NCBI GenBank assembly: GCA_024421085.1 | Contig: JAHQYN010000020.1 | Span: 1 to 39,253, forward strand | Length of the DNA stretch: 39,253 nucleotides | DNA from: Acidimicrobiia bacterium | GTDB lineage: Bacteria; Actinomycetota; Acidimicrobiia; Acidimicrobiales; Aldehydirespiratoraceae | Reading direction: 5' to 3' | Shown: piece by piece, positions 18,031 through 25,471 of the stretch | Layout of the letters: each line of letters opens with the position of its first letter | How positions within the stretch are numbered: the stretch's first letter is position 1 | Position numbers and translations under genes: made by a program | The notes under the pieces: generated by a model | What the model saw: the letters and a program-made list of their open reading frames with translations, nothing else | The model's database searches: none | Told to the model about the DNA's origin: nothing

Positions 18031-18621
18031 CTAGGCCAGTGCCTTGTCCGCAGTCATCATCCGCACTGCGTGCCGCAGTTCCTCCTCAACGCTTCCCGCC
18101 GGCATCAGACCGCCGACCCACCTGCTGATCGCCGAGAACCAGACGTGGCTGACAACACGAGCGACCCCGACCGCGTCGATGCCGGGATCGTCGCCCAACG
18201 CCGTGACGATGAACTGCTGAACCTCCGACACGACCTCAAGCCGGTATTGCGCTGCGGCGGGATCGGTGGTGTTGAACGCGGTGAACAGAGCCTTCATGAG
18301 CATCGGCGTGCGTTCAGCCATCTCCGCAGCGCCCGCCAAGAGCGCAGCCGGACGATCGGCCGCGGGCGTCTGTTCGGCAGGACGCGACTCGAGCCCCTCG
18401 CGCACCCGTTGGATCCAGCTGACCAGTCCGGCCAACAGCATGTCGTCCTTGCCGTTGAAGTAGCGGTAGATGGTGCCGAGCGACACTTCGGCGCGTTCTG
18501 CCACCGCCCTCATCTGGACCGCCTCGTAACCTCCCTCCGCGGCCATCCGCATCGACGCATCCTTGACGCGTGAACGGCGGGCCTCTCGACTTGCGTCTGC
18601 CTTCGTTGTGCTCAGAGCCAT
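18031..18621 (-). CDS. TetR-family regulator, KstR-like
   Basis: The 196-aa protein has an N-terminal TetR HTH (AAEGGYEAVQMRAVAERAEV, then SLGTIYRYFNGKDDML) and a helical ligand-binding C-terminus. The QMRxVAxRAEVxLGTxYRYF pattern resembles KstR, which represses cholesterol/lipid catabolism in mycobacteria and is released by acyl-CoA thioesters. It leads two SDR genes and diverges from a Crp-type regulator. A 6+6 bp dyad lies 11 bp upstream of its start. The KstR relation is by similarity to recalled motifs and the ligand is not proven. Confidence 0.85.
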   Translation of the reverse strand: MALSTTKADASREARRSRVKDASMRMAAEGGYEAVQMRAVAERAEVSLGTIYRYFNGKDDMLLAGLVSWIQRVREGLESRPAEQTPAADRPAALLAGAAEMAERTPMLMKALFTAFNTTDPAAAQYRLEVVSEVQQFIVTALGDDPGIDAVGVARVVSHVWFSAISRWVGGLMPAGSVEEELRHAVRMMTADKALA

Positions 18622-18631
18622 AGACCCAAAT

Positions 18632-18653
18632 CATTGCGGACCACTCAGCAATG
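18632..18653. promoter_or_regulatory. Candidate TetR operator
   Basis: CATTGC at 18632-18637 and GCAATG at 18648-18653 form a 22-bp dyad in the 77-bp space between the divergent tetR and crp-like genes. Its size and place suit autoregulation by the TetR protein and possible control of the divergent gene. Confidence 0.4.
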
Positions 18654-18686
18654 CTTGTAATCGTTCAATCAAGATTCAGCGCAAGC

Positions 18687-18692
18687 TACGGT
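18687..18692 (+). promoter_or_regulatory. Probable -10 box of the Crp-like gene (leaderless)
   Basis: TACGGT is followed after exactly 6 nt by ATG at 18699. This supports 18699 over the upstream candidate at 18651 as the start and implies a leaderless message. Confidence 0.5.
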
Positions 18693-18698
18693 TTTGCG

Positions 18699-19346
18699 AT
18701 GCACGTCGGTCTTATGGAGCGACTCGGGCCGGAGGCAGTCAAGTGGCGCAAGCGGATGCACCGGCGCCGATTCGGGCGGCGCGACGTGATATTCCACCAG
18801 GGCGAGATCGGCGACACCGTCCACCTGATCGACAAGGGGCGGGTCCTCATCGAAGTCTCGATGGCCCGCGGGGACGTTGCGGTGCTGTCGGTCCGTTGGC
18901 CCGGTGATGTCATAGGCGAGCTCGCCGTCGTTGGCGCCGGACGCAGGACCGCCCGAGTCACCGCGCTCGAACCGACCGAGACCCTGGCGATCTCCCAGAA
19001 ACTGCTTGCTGAGTTCCGTGCCGAGAATCCCGCGGTCGACCGCTACTTCGTTGAGGTGCTCGCAGACAAGCTCGTCCAGAGCACTGAACAGACTGTCGAC
19101 ATCCTGTTCGGGTCGGTGGAGACCCGGGTAATGAGGGTGCTGCTGCGTCTAGTCGGAGCCTTCGACAGAGGGAAATTCCCGATTGTGCTCGGGGTCCGAC
19201 AAACAGACATAGCGGCGATGGCCGGCGCCAGCCGCCAGTCAGTGAACCAGTCGCTGAAACTCGCCGAGTCCAGCGGAGTGATCCGGCTCGGACGCGGCCA
19301 CACCGAGATTCTCGACCTTGCCCGCCTGCAGAACCTGGCGCGCTGA
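18699..19346 (+). CDS. Crp/Fnr-family transcription regulator
   Basis: The 215-aa protein has an N-terminal cyclic-nucleotide-binding beta-barrel (GEIGDTVHLIDKGRVLIEV, then GELAVVGAGRRTARVTAL in the phosphate-binding cassette position), a dimerisation helix (ENPAVDRYFVEVLADKL) and a C-terminal winged HTH (RQTDIAAMAGASRQSVNQSL). No Fe-S cysteine cluster is visible, so it is Crp-like and not Fnr-like. It diverges from the TetR gene and converges on flotillin. Ligand (cAMP or other) and targets are unknown. ATG at 18714 is an alternative start. Confidence 0.9.
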   Translation: MHVGLMERLGPEAVKWRKRMHRRRFGRRDVIFHQGEIGDTVHLIDKGRVLIEVSMARGDVAVLSVRWPGDVIGELAVVGAGRRTARVTALEPTETLAISQKLLAEFRAENPAVDRYFVEVLADKLVQSTEQTVDILFGSVETRVMRVLLRLVGAFDRGKFPIVLGVRQTDIAAMAGASRQSVNQSLKLAESSGVIRLGRGHTEILDLARLQNLAR

Positions 19347-19378
19347 GCCGGCCGGAGGTCAGAGCCGCCGCACCAGCT

Positions 19379-19448
19379 CAACCCGGCGGGATCAACCCGG
19401 CGGGATCAACGCGGCGGGATCAACGCGGCGGGATCAAAGCAGCAAGAT
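19379..19448. repeat. 14-bp tandem repeat (five units) over the flotillin stop codon
   Basis: The units are CAACCCGGCGGGAT (19379, 19393), CAACGCGGCGGGAT (19407, 19421) and a degenerate fifth, CAAAGCAGCAAGAT (19435-19448). The array fills the gap between the convergent Crp-like and flotillin genes and reaches the first base of the flotillin TGA. Each unit has CCC/GGG arms able to form a small hairpin. Confidence 0.9.
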
Positions 19449-20770
19449 CACGGAACAGCCGGGGGAGGCGGCAGCTGCGACGGAGACGAGGTGCCGTCGC
19501 TGTCGCTGTCGCCATCGTTGTCTGAGCGCATACTCGACAGGATGTCGATTCCGGTCGCCGCCTCGATCTGCTCGGAGAGGCTCACCACCGCGGCTGGCAG
19601 CTGCGCCACCAGCGCGGGGATGCCGCCGCTGTTGCCGCTGTTGCCGCCGTCAACGACCGCGACCCGGTCGATCGACACGTTGTTGACCGTGGAGACGATC
19701 TTGTCGACGAGCTCGGGCAGCATGTTGAGCACGAAGATCCTCTGGCCGTCGTCGCCCGCTAGCTGGTACTGGTTGGTGAGCCGCCTGAACACGTCGACTT
19801 GGGCCTTGCCGTCCTCGACGATCTTCGCTGCCTCCGCCCGGGCCTGCAGCTGTTTCGACTCGAGGTTGGCACGGGCCGGCGTGACCACATCAGCTTCGAG
19901 GCGGCGGCGCTCCAGTTCGATGCGCTGCTGCTCGAGCTCCTGCTCAGCGCGTGCCCGGGCAATATCGCCCGCGACCGACGCCTCCTCCTCTTTGGCACGG
20001 GCTATGGCGTCGAGCTCGGCGGTGCGCACTCGCAGGTTGTTCTGTTCCTCGACGATGTTGCGGTCCGCCTGTGCCTGGGCGATCTCGGCGAGCTCCCGCG
20101 CCTTCGCTTCGGCTTGTTCGGACTCCGACTGCCGGTTGGCTTCGGCCACCCGGGCATCCTTGACGACTGTCGCGGTGAGCCTCCGCCCGACCGACTCAAG
20201 GTAGAGGTTGTCGTCGGTCACGTTCTGGATCTTCATCACGTCGAGGTCGAGCCCGAGCGTCTTGATGTCGTCATCGGCCTCGTCGATCAGCTGCTGTGAG
20301 AACTTCAGGCGGTCCTCGTTCACCTCCTCGGGCGAGAGGGTGGCGAGCACCCCGCGGAGGTTTGCTTCGAGCGTCTCCTTGGCGATCTGGCCGATGCTCT
20401 GGTTGGGCACGTTCAAGAAGCGCTCAGCGGCGTTCTCGAGGACACCCTCCTTCGAGGAGACCTTCACATTGGCGATTCCCTGCACATTCAACGGAATCGT
20501 GCCCCGCGAGTAGGCGTTGGTGACCGACACCTCGAGCGGGATGGTGTTGAGGTCCATCCAGGACACCTTCTCAATGAGCGGGATACGAACGGTGCGACCA
20601 CCCTTGAGAATGCGGTACCCGACAGTTCGGCCGTCCGAGAGCGTTCGGCTGCGCCCCGAAATGACCGCAACCCGGTTGGGCGGGCAGATGATGATCAACG
20701 AAGTGAGGATCATGATCAGCAAGATCAACGCCACACCTACGGCCAAGCCGCCTATCAACAACAAAGACAT
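19448..20770 (-). CDS. floT: Flotillin-like SPFH-domain membrane protein
   Basis: Flotillins scaffold ordered membrane microdomains and affect protein secretion and signalling complexes. The 440-aa protein has an N-terminal hydrophobic segment (residues about 5-28), an SPFH domain (about 30-190, including RGTIPLNVQGIANVKVSS and AKETLEANLRGVL), and a long Glu/Ala/Arg-rich coiled coil (about 200-345). A C-terminal region ends in an acidic, Pro-rich tail. AGGAGG lies upstream of the ATG at 20770. It is 119 bp downstream of an NfeD-like gene on the same strand, the standard flotillin partner arrangement. Confidence 0.93.
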   Translation of the reverse strand: MSLLLIGGLAVGVALILLIMILTSLIIICPPNRVAVISGRSRTLSDGRTVGYRILKGGRTVRIPLIEKVSWMDLNTIPLEVSVTNAYSRGTIPLNVQGIANVKVSSKEGVLENAAERFLNVPNQSIGQIAKETLEANLRGVLATLSPEEVNEDRLKFSQQLIDEADDDIKTLGLDLDVMKIQNVTDDNLYLESVGRRLTATVVKDARVAEANRQSESEQAEAKARELAEIAQAQADRNIVEEQNNLRVRTAELDAIARAKEEEASVAGDIARARAEQELEQQRIELERRRLEADVVTPARANLESKQLQARAEAAKIVEDGKAQVDVFRRLTNQYQLAGDDGQRIFVLNMLPELVDKIVSTVNNVSIDRVAVVDGGNSGNSGGIPALVAQLPAAVVSLSEQIEAATGIDILSSMRSDNDGDSDSDGTSSPSQLPPPPAVP

Positions 20771-20840
20771 CTGTCTGTTCCTCCTGCGCCGAAGCGCTCT
20801 GTCAGCGGCCTGAACGGCCCCTTTGCGAATTGCGCGCGTG

Positions 20841-20900
20841 CGAACTGCTCATTCTCGAACTGCTCACATGCGATCTACTCATGTGCGATCTACTCAAGCT
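20841..20900. repeat. 15-bp tandem repeat (four units) over the nfeD-like stop codon
   Basis: Four consecutive 15-bp units start at 20841, 20856, 20871 and 20886 (CGAACTGCTCATTCT, CGAACTGCTCACATG, CGATCTACTCATGTG, CGATCTACTCAAGCT). The last contains the TAG stop of the minus-strand gene (20890-20892), so the array begins in the last codons and runs into the spacer before flotillin. Confidence 0.9.
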
Positions 20901-21402
20901 TAAGCTCGGGACCGAGCGGAGCGACGAGGGCCACCCCGCGTTCGATCTTGACGATCACGACCCGTTCACCCGCGCCGATCGTCGAATTGTCGATCGGGGA
21001 CGCGGTCATCTGCTCGCGTGCTCCAGCGATTTCGACGATGATCTTGCCCCGATGCCCCTCACTGACCTCGAGGGCCACCTGGGCCATCGTCCCTTCGAGC
21101 TCCGAGTCCATGACCTCGCTGGAGACGGAGTTTCGGCGGATCCACTTGAACACCTGCGTGCTCATCAGGCCCGCCACGGCTGCCGCGACCGCCGCGGTCA
21201 CGAACAGCGCGAATGCGCTGGCGCCTGTAGCTCCCCCGACCACGCCGACGAATCCGAAGGTTGCCGCAAAGAAGGCGATCGACGAGAGCGGAATGACCGA
21301 GAACGTGTCGCCGCCCGCGTCGGCATCCGCGTCTCCTGCGAACACCATCCACAACAGCAGCGGTCCGCCTGCGGCGAGAAGAAAAATATAGAGTCCGGTC
21401 AT
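20890..21402 (-). CDS. NfeD-like membrane protein, flotillin partner
   Basis: The 170-aa protein has an N-terminal transmembrane helix (residues about 3-22), two further hydrophobic helices (about 40-85), and a soluble C-terminal domain (about 95-170). The C-terminal region, with GTMAQVALEVSEGHRGKIIV and IGAGERVVIVKIERGVALVA, fits the OB-fold of NfeD/YuaF proteins. It has no protease domain, like short NfeD1b forms. It directly precedes the flotillin gene, as in YuaF-FloT or YqiJ-YqiK pairs, and the two probably form one complex in membrane microdomains. Confidence 0.8.
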   Translation of the reverse strand: MTGLYIFLLAAGGPLLLWMVFAGDADADAGGDTFSVIPLSSIAFFAATFGFVGVVGGATGASAFALFVTAAVAAAVAGLMSTQVFKWIRRNSVSSEVMDSELEGTMAQVALEVSEGHRGKIIVEIAGAREQMTASPIDNSTIGAGERVVIVKIERGVALVAPLGPELKLE

Positions 21403-21452
21403 GTCGCTTCACCATCAACCGTACTACCGAACTCGGCGGTTCCGCTAGGGGT

Positions 21453-21458
21453 TAGGGT
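21453..21458 (+). promoter_or_regulatory. Possible -10 box before the 24-codon ORF
   Basis: TAGGGT is followed after 7 nt by GTG at 21466, the same leaderless layout as other genes in this window. Confidence 0.3.
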
Positions 21459-21465
21459 CACCGCC

Positions 21466-21540
21466 GTGAAAGTCAAGGTCGCCAACAACCTCGGCATGGA
21501 CTTTCCCAAGAAGACAGTCGACCTCGAACTGGGCTATTGA
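21466..21540 (+). CDS. Possible 24-residue leaderless small protein
   Basis: GTG to TGA encodes 24 residues beginning VKVKVANNLGMDF and ending LELGY. It lies between the divergent nfeD-like gene and the cyclase gene and ends 31 bp before the cyclase start. Support comes only from the TANNNT-N7-GTG promoter arrangement and from a plausible lysine-rich N-terminus with an acidic C-terminal half. I know no homologue. It could be a regulatory uORF or a remnant. Confidence 0.3.
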   Translation: MKVKVANNLGMDFPKKTVDLELGY

Positions 21541-21558
21541 CCACGGGTGTGTCGCGCC

Positions 21559-21564
21559 TACGCT
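21559..21564 (+). promoter_or_regulatory. Probable -10 box of the cyclase gene (leaderless)
   Basis: TACGCT is followed after 7 nt by ATG at 21572, with no Shine-Dalgarno sequence. Confidence 0.5.
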
Positions 21565-21571
21565 CGCCAAC

Positions 21572-22534
21572 ATGTCGTTCACCGCTTACTTTCACGAGGT
21601 CGCCGCCGAGGTCCGCAACTGGGGGCGCTGGGGCGACGATGACCGCCTAGGCACGCTCAACCTGATAACCGACGACGTGGTGGCCGACGCAGCGCGGCTC
21701 ATCGAGACCGGTCAGCGGGTCCCGTTGGCGATCGACCTGCAGAACAACGGCGTGCAGATCGGGGCGATCCCGACCCGCATCAACCCGATCCATGTGATGG
21801 GCACGATCGACCACCCCGACCTCGGCGACGCCGACGGCAACGCCATGGTGCCCCACTTCTCCGACGACATGGTCACCATGGGCCTGCAGGCCGGCACCCA
21901 CTGGGACGGGCTCTCCCATGTCAGCTACGGCCACAAGCTCTACAACGGCATCGACGCCGCCACCATCACCGCCCGCAACGGCTCAGAGGTGCTCGGCATC
22001 GAGCATGTTCGCTCGTTGGTGGGCCGCGGCGTGCTGTTGGACATGTGCGCCTCGATGGGAGTCAACCGGATCGGTGACGCCCATGAGATCACGGGAGCGG
22101 AGCTCGATGCCGCGGCGCAGTGGGCTGGGGTGGAGATTCGCAGCGGCGACATCGTCTTGATTCGGACCGGCCGGATGCAGCTGTGGCTCAACGAGGGCGA
22201 CGCCCACAAGTACAACATTGGCGAGAGCCTCGCCGGGGAGAGTCCCGGGCCGGGGATCGACGCGGTGCGTTGGTTGCACCGCAACAACATCGCCGCGGCT
22301 GCCACCGACACCTTCATCTTCGAGGTGTTTCCCGGCCCCGACTGGAACAATGCGCTTGCGGTCCACTGCCTCGCCGTGGTCGACATGGGGTTCACGCAAG
22401 GCCAGAACTGGAACCTCGAGACCCTCGCCGAGGTATGCCGCGAGCACCGGCGATACGAGTTTTTCCTGTCGGCAACGCCAGAACCGTTCGTGGGCGGCAC
22501 CGGCGCCCCCGTCGCCCCCGTCGCCGTCTTCTGA
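21572..22534 (+). CDS. Cyclase-family metal-dependent hydrolase (kynurenine-formamidase-like)
   Basis: This protein belongs to the Cyclase superfamily (PF04199), metal-dependent hydrolases including bacterial kynurenine formamidase and isatin hydrolase. The diagnostic metal site HxGTHxDxxxH appears as QAGTHWDGLSH near residues 109-119, and GVLLDM and SGDIVLIRTG are family-typical. At 320 aa it is longer than KynB-type enzymes and more like the actinobacterial cyclase family proteins of unknown substrate. It is followed by a cNMP-binding protein and a sugar kinase on the same strand. The substrate is not assignable. Confidence 0.88.
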   Translation: MSFTAYFHEVAAEVRNWGRWGDDDRLGTLNLITDDVVADAARLIETGQRVPLAIDLQNNGVQIGAIPTRINPIHVMGTIDHPDLGDADGNAMVPHFSDDMVTMGLQAGTHWDGLSHVSYGHKLYNGIDAATITARNGSEVLGIEHVRSLVGRGVLLDMCASMGVNRIGDAHEITGAELDAAAQWAGVEIRSGDIVLIRTGRMQLWLNEGDAHKYNIGESLAGESPGPGIDAVRWLHRNNIAAAATDTFIFEVFPGPDWNNALAVHCLAVVDMGFTQGQNWNLETLAEVCREHRRYEFFLSATPEPFVGGTGAPVAPVAVF

Positions 22535-22621
22535 TATGCTACTCCATCTTCTGCTAGACCGTAGGGAGATCAGACACCGTGCCGAAGACATGCTCACCGG
22601 CGCTGTCTTGGAGGTAAGCGA

Positions 22622-23035
22622 ATGGCACTCATCGAGCAGTTGGCGGAGATAGAGCTCTTCTCGGAGCTGTCCAAGAGGGAACTCAGGAAGATCGCGTCGT
22701 TCATGACGACGGTCAACGTCAAGGCTGGTCGCAACCTGACGGTGCAGGGCCAGCCGGGACGCGAGTTCATGATCGTCAGTGAGGGCGAGGCGACCGTTCG
22801 ACGCAACGGGCGAGTGATCGCACGCTTCGGGCCCGGCGACTTCTTCGGCGAGCTCGCGGTCATTGCTGGCGTGCCCCGCACCGCCACCGTCACAGCCGAC
22901 ACCGAGATGGTGATCGAGGCGCTCAACCGTCGTGAGTTCACTTCGCTGCTCGACGAGAGCGCGCTGGTCGCTCGCAAGGTGCTTGTCGGTGCGGTCAAAC
23001 GCCTCCACGAGATCGAAGAGAGCGTCGTCAAATAG
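22622..23035 (+). CDS. Single-domain cyclic-nucleotide-binding protein
   Basis: The 137-aa protein consists almost entirely of one cNMP-binding barrel. LFSELSKRELRKIASF is the entry helix, GREFMIVSEGEATV the core strands, and FGELAVIAGVPRTATVTA the phosphate-binding cassette with the conserved Glu and Arg. A final helix ends at ESVVK. There is no HTH, so it is not a DNA-binding Crp protein and may modulate a partner. GGAGGT lies 6 nt upstream of the ATG at 22622. Ribokinase begins 20 bp after its stop. Confidence 0.88.
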   Translation: MALIEQLAEIELFSELSKRELRKIASFMTTVNVKAGRNLTVQGQPGREFMIVSEGEATVRRNGRVIARFGPGDFFGELAVIAGVPRTATVTADTEMVIEALNRREFTSLLDESALVARKVLVGAVKRLHEIEESVVK

Positions 23036-23055
23036 TTGGCGTCCCCGGCACTGCG

Positions 23056-23985
23056 GTGCGCGACGCGCCGGAGGTCGCTGTTGTGGGCAGCGCAAACCTC
23101 GACTTGGTGGTGGAGGTGCCGAGGGTGCCCCTTGTCGGGGAGACGGTCCTCGGCGGCGACTTGGCCCGGATTCCCGGCGGCAAGGGCGCCAATCAGGCTG
23201 TAGCGGCAGCCCGGCTGGGCCGTTCGGTTGCGATGATCGGCCGTGTCGGCGACGACGAGGGCGGACAGATACTGCGCCACGCGCTAACGACCGACGGCGT
23301 CGACACGTCTCATCTGGCAACCACCCCCGACGTGCCCAACGGGGTTGCTCTCATCGCCGTTGGCGCGGACGGCGACAACGCAATCGTGGTCAGCCCGGGC
23401 GCCAACGGCCGCTTGTCGGTGGCCGACGTCGAGGCGGCCGCCGATGTGTTGGGCGCGGCTGCGGTGACTCTGGTGCAACTCGAGGTGCCGCTGGACGCGG
23501 TCGCCGCAGCCGCGCGGCTCGCCGGCGGCACGGTGGTGCTCAATCCGGCCCCGGCACCGTCGTCGCCGCTCCCGGCGAAGCTGTTGGAGGCGGTCGATGT
23601 GATCGTCCCGAACCAGACCGAACTGGCTCTGCTTGCGGGCCACGACGGACCGGTAGATGTTGTGACCGCGGCCGAACTCGCTAGGCGGCTTCCGGTCGCG
23701 ACCGCGGTGGTGACGCTCGGCGCGCAGGGCGCGCTCGCGGTGTCGGAGGGCGGTGTCACCCATGTCGAGGCCCCCGAGGTCACCCCGGTTGACACCACCG
23801 CAGCGGGCGACTCGTTCTGCGGAGCGCTGGCCGACGCCCTCGTGCGCGGAGAGCCGATCGTCGAAGCAGTCCGCTGGGCAGTCCGCGTAGGTGCCGCCAC
23901 AACCCTGCGCCCCGGCGCCCAAACCTCGCTCCCCCGACCCCCCGAGGTCGATTCTCTCCTGGGTCGGGGCTCTCCAGTACAATAG
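23056..23985 (+). CDS. rbsK: Ribokinase-type PfkB sugar kinase
   Basis: This kinase phosphorylates ribose or a related sugar with ATP. The 309-aa protein has the PfkB signatures: NLDLVVEVPRVP, substrate-binding GGKGANQAVAAARLG near residues 42-56, and VDTTAAGDSFCGAL with the catalytic Asp near residue 250. The usual DTTGAGD is DTTAAGD here. The start is a GTG at 23056, 20 bp after the cNMP-binding gene, so it is probably in the same transcription unit. No ribose transporter is nearby. Its stop TAG touches the large dyad upstream of the AAA gene. Confidence 0.88.
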   Translation: MRDAPEVAVVGSANLDLVVEVPRVPLVGETVLGGDLARIPGGKGANQAVAAARLGRSVAMIGRVGDDEGGQILRHALTTDGVDTSHLATTPDVPNGVALIAVGADGDNAIVVSPGANGRLSVADVEAAADVLGAAAVTLVQLEVPLDAVAAAARLAGGTVVLNPAPAPSSPLPAKLLEAVDVIVPNQTELALLAGHDGPVDVVTAAELARRLPVATAVVTLGAQGALAVSEGGVTHVEAPEVTPVDTTAAGDSFCGALADALVRGEPIVEAVRWAVRVGAATTLRPGAQTSLPRPPEVDSLLGRGSPVQ

Positions 23986-24050
23986 GATTTATGCGGGTTT
24001 AACCCGTTTATGCAAGAAATAGACATAAACCAACAAACTCCGCATAAATC
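23986..24050. promoter_or_regulatory. 65-bp symmetric dyad with four TTTATGC half-sites
   Basis: TTTATGC occurs at 23988-23994 and 24007-24013, and its complement at 24023-24029 (ACATAAA, one change) and 24042-24048 (GCATAAA). Both pairs have 19-bp periodicity and all four are symmetric about position 24018. The outer arms are an 11-bp perfect inverted repeat (GATTTATGCGG with CCGCATAAATC). A smaller palindrome, CGGGTTTAACCCG, lies at 23994-24006. The site is AT-rich against the surroundings and ends just before the AAA gene's -10 box. Confidence 0.75.
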
Positions 24051-24054
24051 AGCG

Positions 24055-24060
24055 TACACT
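24055..24060 (+). promoter_or_regulatory. Probable -10 box of the AAA ATPase gene (leaderless)
   Basis: TACACT is followed after 6 nt by ATG at 24067. A regulator on the innermost downstream half-site (24042-24048) would sit in the spacer just upstream of this box and block transcription. Confidence 0.5.
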
Positions 24061-24066
24061 GTCAGC

Positions 24067-25245
24067 ATGGATCCTGTGCTGAACCCCTACAGTCCCGGTG
24101 CTGGCAACACTCCCCGCGCACTCGTCGGCCGCGATGCCGATCTGCAGGCGTTCGACATCGCCGTGAAACGGATTGCACTGGGCCGCCACGATCGCAGCGT
24201 CATCGTCTCAGGACTGCGCGGTGTCGGCAAGACAGTGCTACTGCGTGAGTACGGGCGCATCGCCGAGCGGGAAGGATGGATCCATGAACACGTCGAAGCT
24301 CGAGAAGACGTAGATTTTGTCCGAGTAGTCGCCGAGTTGGTCAGGCGAGCGATTCTGCGGCTCTCAGCGACCAAGCGTCTCGCAGCTCACGCCAGCAGGG
24401 CCGCTGGTGCGCTCAAAGCGTTTCAAATACGTTGGAACCTTCCCGACGGTGGGGATCTCACCCTCCGCGCCGACCCGTTGATGGGGACTGCCGACTCAGG
24501 ACTCCTTGACCGCGACTTGGCGAGTCTGTTCAATGAAACGGGACAACTAGCCCGAGGCTACGACTGCGGCGTGCTGTTGACCGTTGACGAGATGCAGTTC
24601 CTTCCCAAGGACCATTTCACCGACTTCATCATGGGACTCCATGAGGTGTCGCAGTTGAACCTGCCGATAATGGTGGCCGGCGCAGGACTCCCTTCGCTTC
24701 TCTCGGCTGCGGGCGATGCACGGTCCTACGCCGAGCGGTTGTTCGACTTCAGGACTGTCGGACGGTTGAGTTCCGAGACCAGCGCTGCCGCCTTGACCGA
24801 ACCTGCCGAGATCGAAGGGGTGACATGGAGCACAGGTGCTCTCAGCCGCATCATCGAATTGACCGGCGGCTATCCCTATTTCTTGCAGGAATTTGGCAAG
24901 CAGGCCTGGTTTGCAGCTCCCGGACCCGACGAGATAACAGAGCAGGACGTGGAAGTGGCGGTTCCACTGGCAACCGATCAACTCGACAGTGGTTTCTTTC
25001 GAGTCCGTTTCGACCGAACCACCGACGCGGAACGGGCATATCTCGAAGCGATGGCCAGGGTTGGGGGAACCGAAGTCGCTTCAGGGGCGGTGGCCAACGC
25101 TATGGGCAAGACGACGACCGGCGTGGCACAAACCCGCGATGCTCTCATCCGAAGGGGCCTGTGTTATTCGCCAAGGCACGGTGTAATTGCATTCACAGTT
25201 CCGATGTTTGACCAATACCTGCGCCGCCGCACTGAATGGGCCTAA
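24067..25245 (+). CDS. AAA ATPase with C-terminal winged helix
   Basis: The 392-aa STAND/archaeal-ATPase-like protein has an N-terminal NPYSPGAGNTPRALVGRD block, Walker A GLRGVGKT at residues 49-56, Walker B LLTVDEMQ near 172-179, a sensor-like strand IMVAGAG, and a C-terminal winged-helix region from about residue 322 (AVANAMGKTTTGVAQTRDAL). Similar proteins are common in actinobacteria, without known function. The ATG at 24067 is chosen because a TACACT box sits 6 nt upstream; the longer frame from 24010 would start inside the dyad. It stands alone. The winged helix and the dyad suggest autoregulation. No effector domain is fused. Confidence 0.85.
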   Translation: MDPVLNPYSPGAGNTPRALVGRDADLQAFDIAVKRIALGRHDRSVIVSGLRGVGKTVLLREYGRIAEREGWIHEHVEAREDVDFVRVVAELVRRAILRLSATKRLAAHASRAAGALKAFQIRWNLPDGGDLTLRADPLMGTADSGLLDRDLASLFNETGQLARGYDCGVLLTVDEMQFLPKDHFTDFIMGLHEVSQLNLPIMVAGAGLPSLLSAAGDARSYAERLFDFRTVGRLSSETSAAALTEPAEIEGVTWSTGALSRIIELTGGYPYFLQEFGKQAWFAAPGPDEITEQDVEVAVPLATDQLDSGFFRVRFDRTTDAERAYLEAMARVGGTEVASGAVANAMGKTTTGVAQTRDALIRRGLCYSPRHGVIAFTVPMFDQYLRRRTEWA

Positions 25246-25301
25246 CAACGTTGGCGGCACTCGTTGAAGCGATCTGAGTGGGTTCCAATAGCGTGATGGG
25301 T

Positions 25302-25470
25302 ATGACTCGTGTTTCGATGCTGGTGGACTCTGACCCTGGGCTCGATGACGCTATTGCCCTGCTGACTGCGGTAAATTTGCGGACTTGGTCGGCATCGCCA
25401 CCGGCGACGGCAACCCTGGGATCGAGCACGCGGTCATCGCGGTTCCGGCAACGGGGCCCCGAAGCCTCGG
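25302..25470 (+). pseudogene. Nucleoside hydrolase, N-terminal remnant
   Basis: ATG at 25302 opens a frame with MLVDSDPGLDDAIALLTAV, the N-terminal Ca-binding DxDPGxDDA motif of inosine-uridine nucleoside hydrolases. After about 26 codons the frame is lost, and DLVGIATGDGNPGIEHAV, the matching second block of the family, continues in another frame. Residues between the blocks are missing, and nothing of the remaining roughly 250 aa is present. It is a short decayed remnant between the AAA gene and the convergent gene at 25472. Confidence 0.65.
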
Positions 25471-25471
25471 T

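Noticed and set aside
24010-24066. Longer N-terminus for the AAA ATPase starting at 24010
   Set aside because: The start would lie inside the symmetric dyad and upstream of the TACACT box. Family members begin near the NPYSPGAG block.
24067-25245. The AAA ATPase as part of a known anti-phage defence system
   Set aside because: No effector domain, nuclease, toxin or defence neighbour is visible; the adjacent genes are a sugar kinase and a nucleoside-hydrolase remnant.
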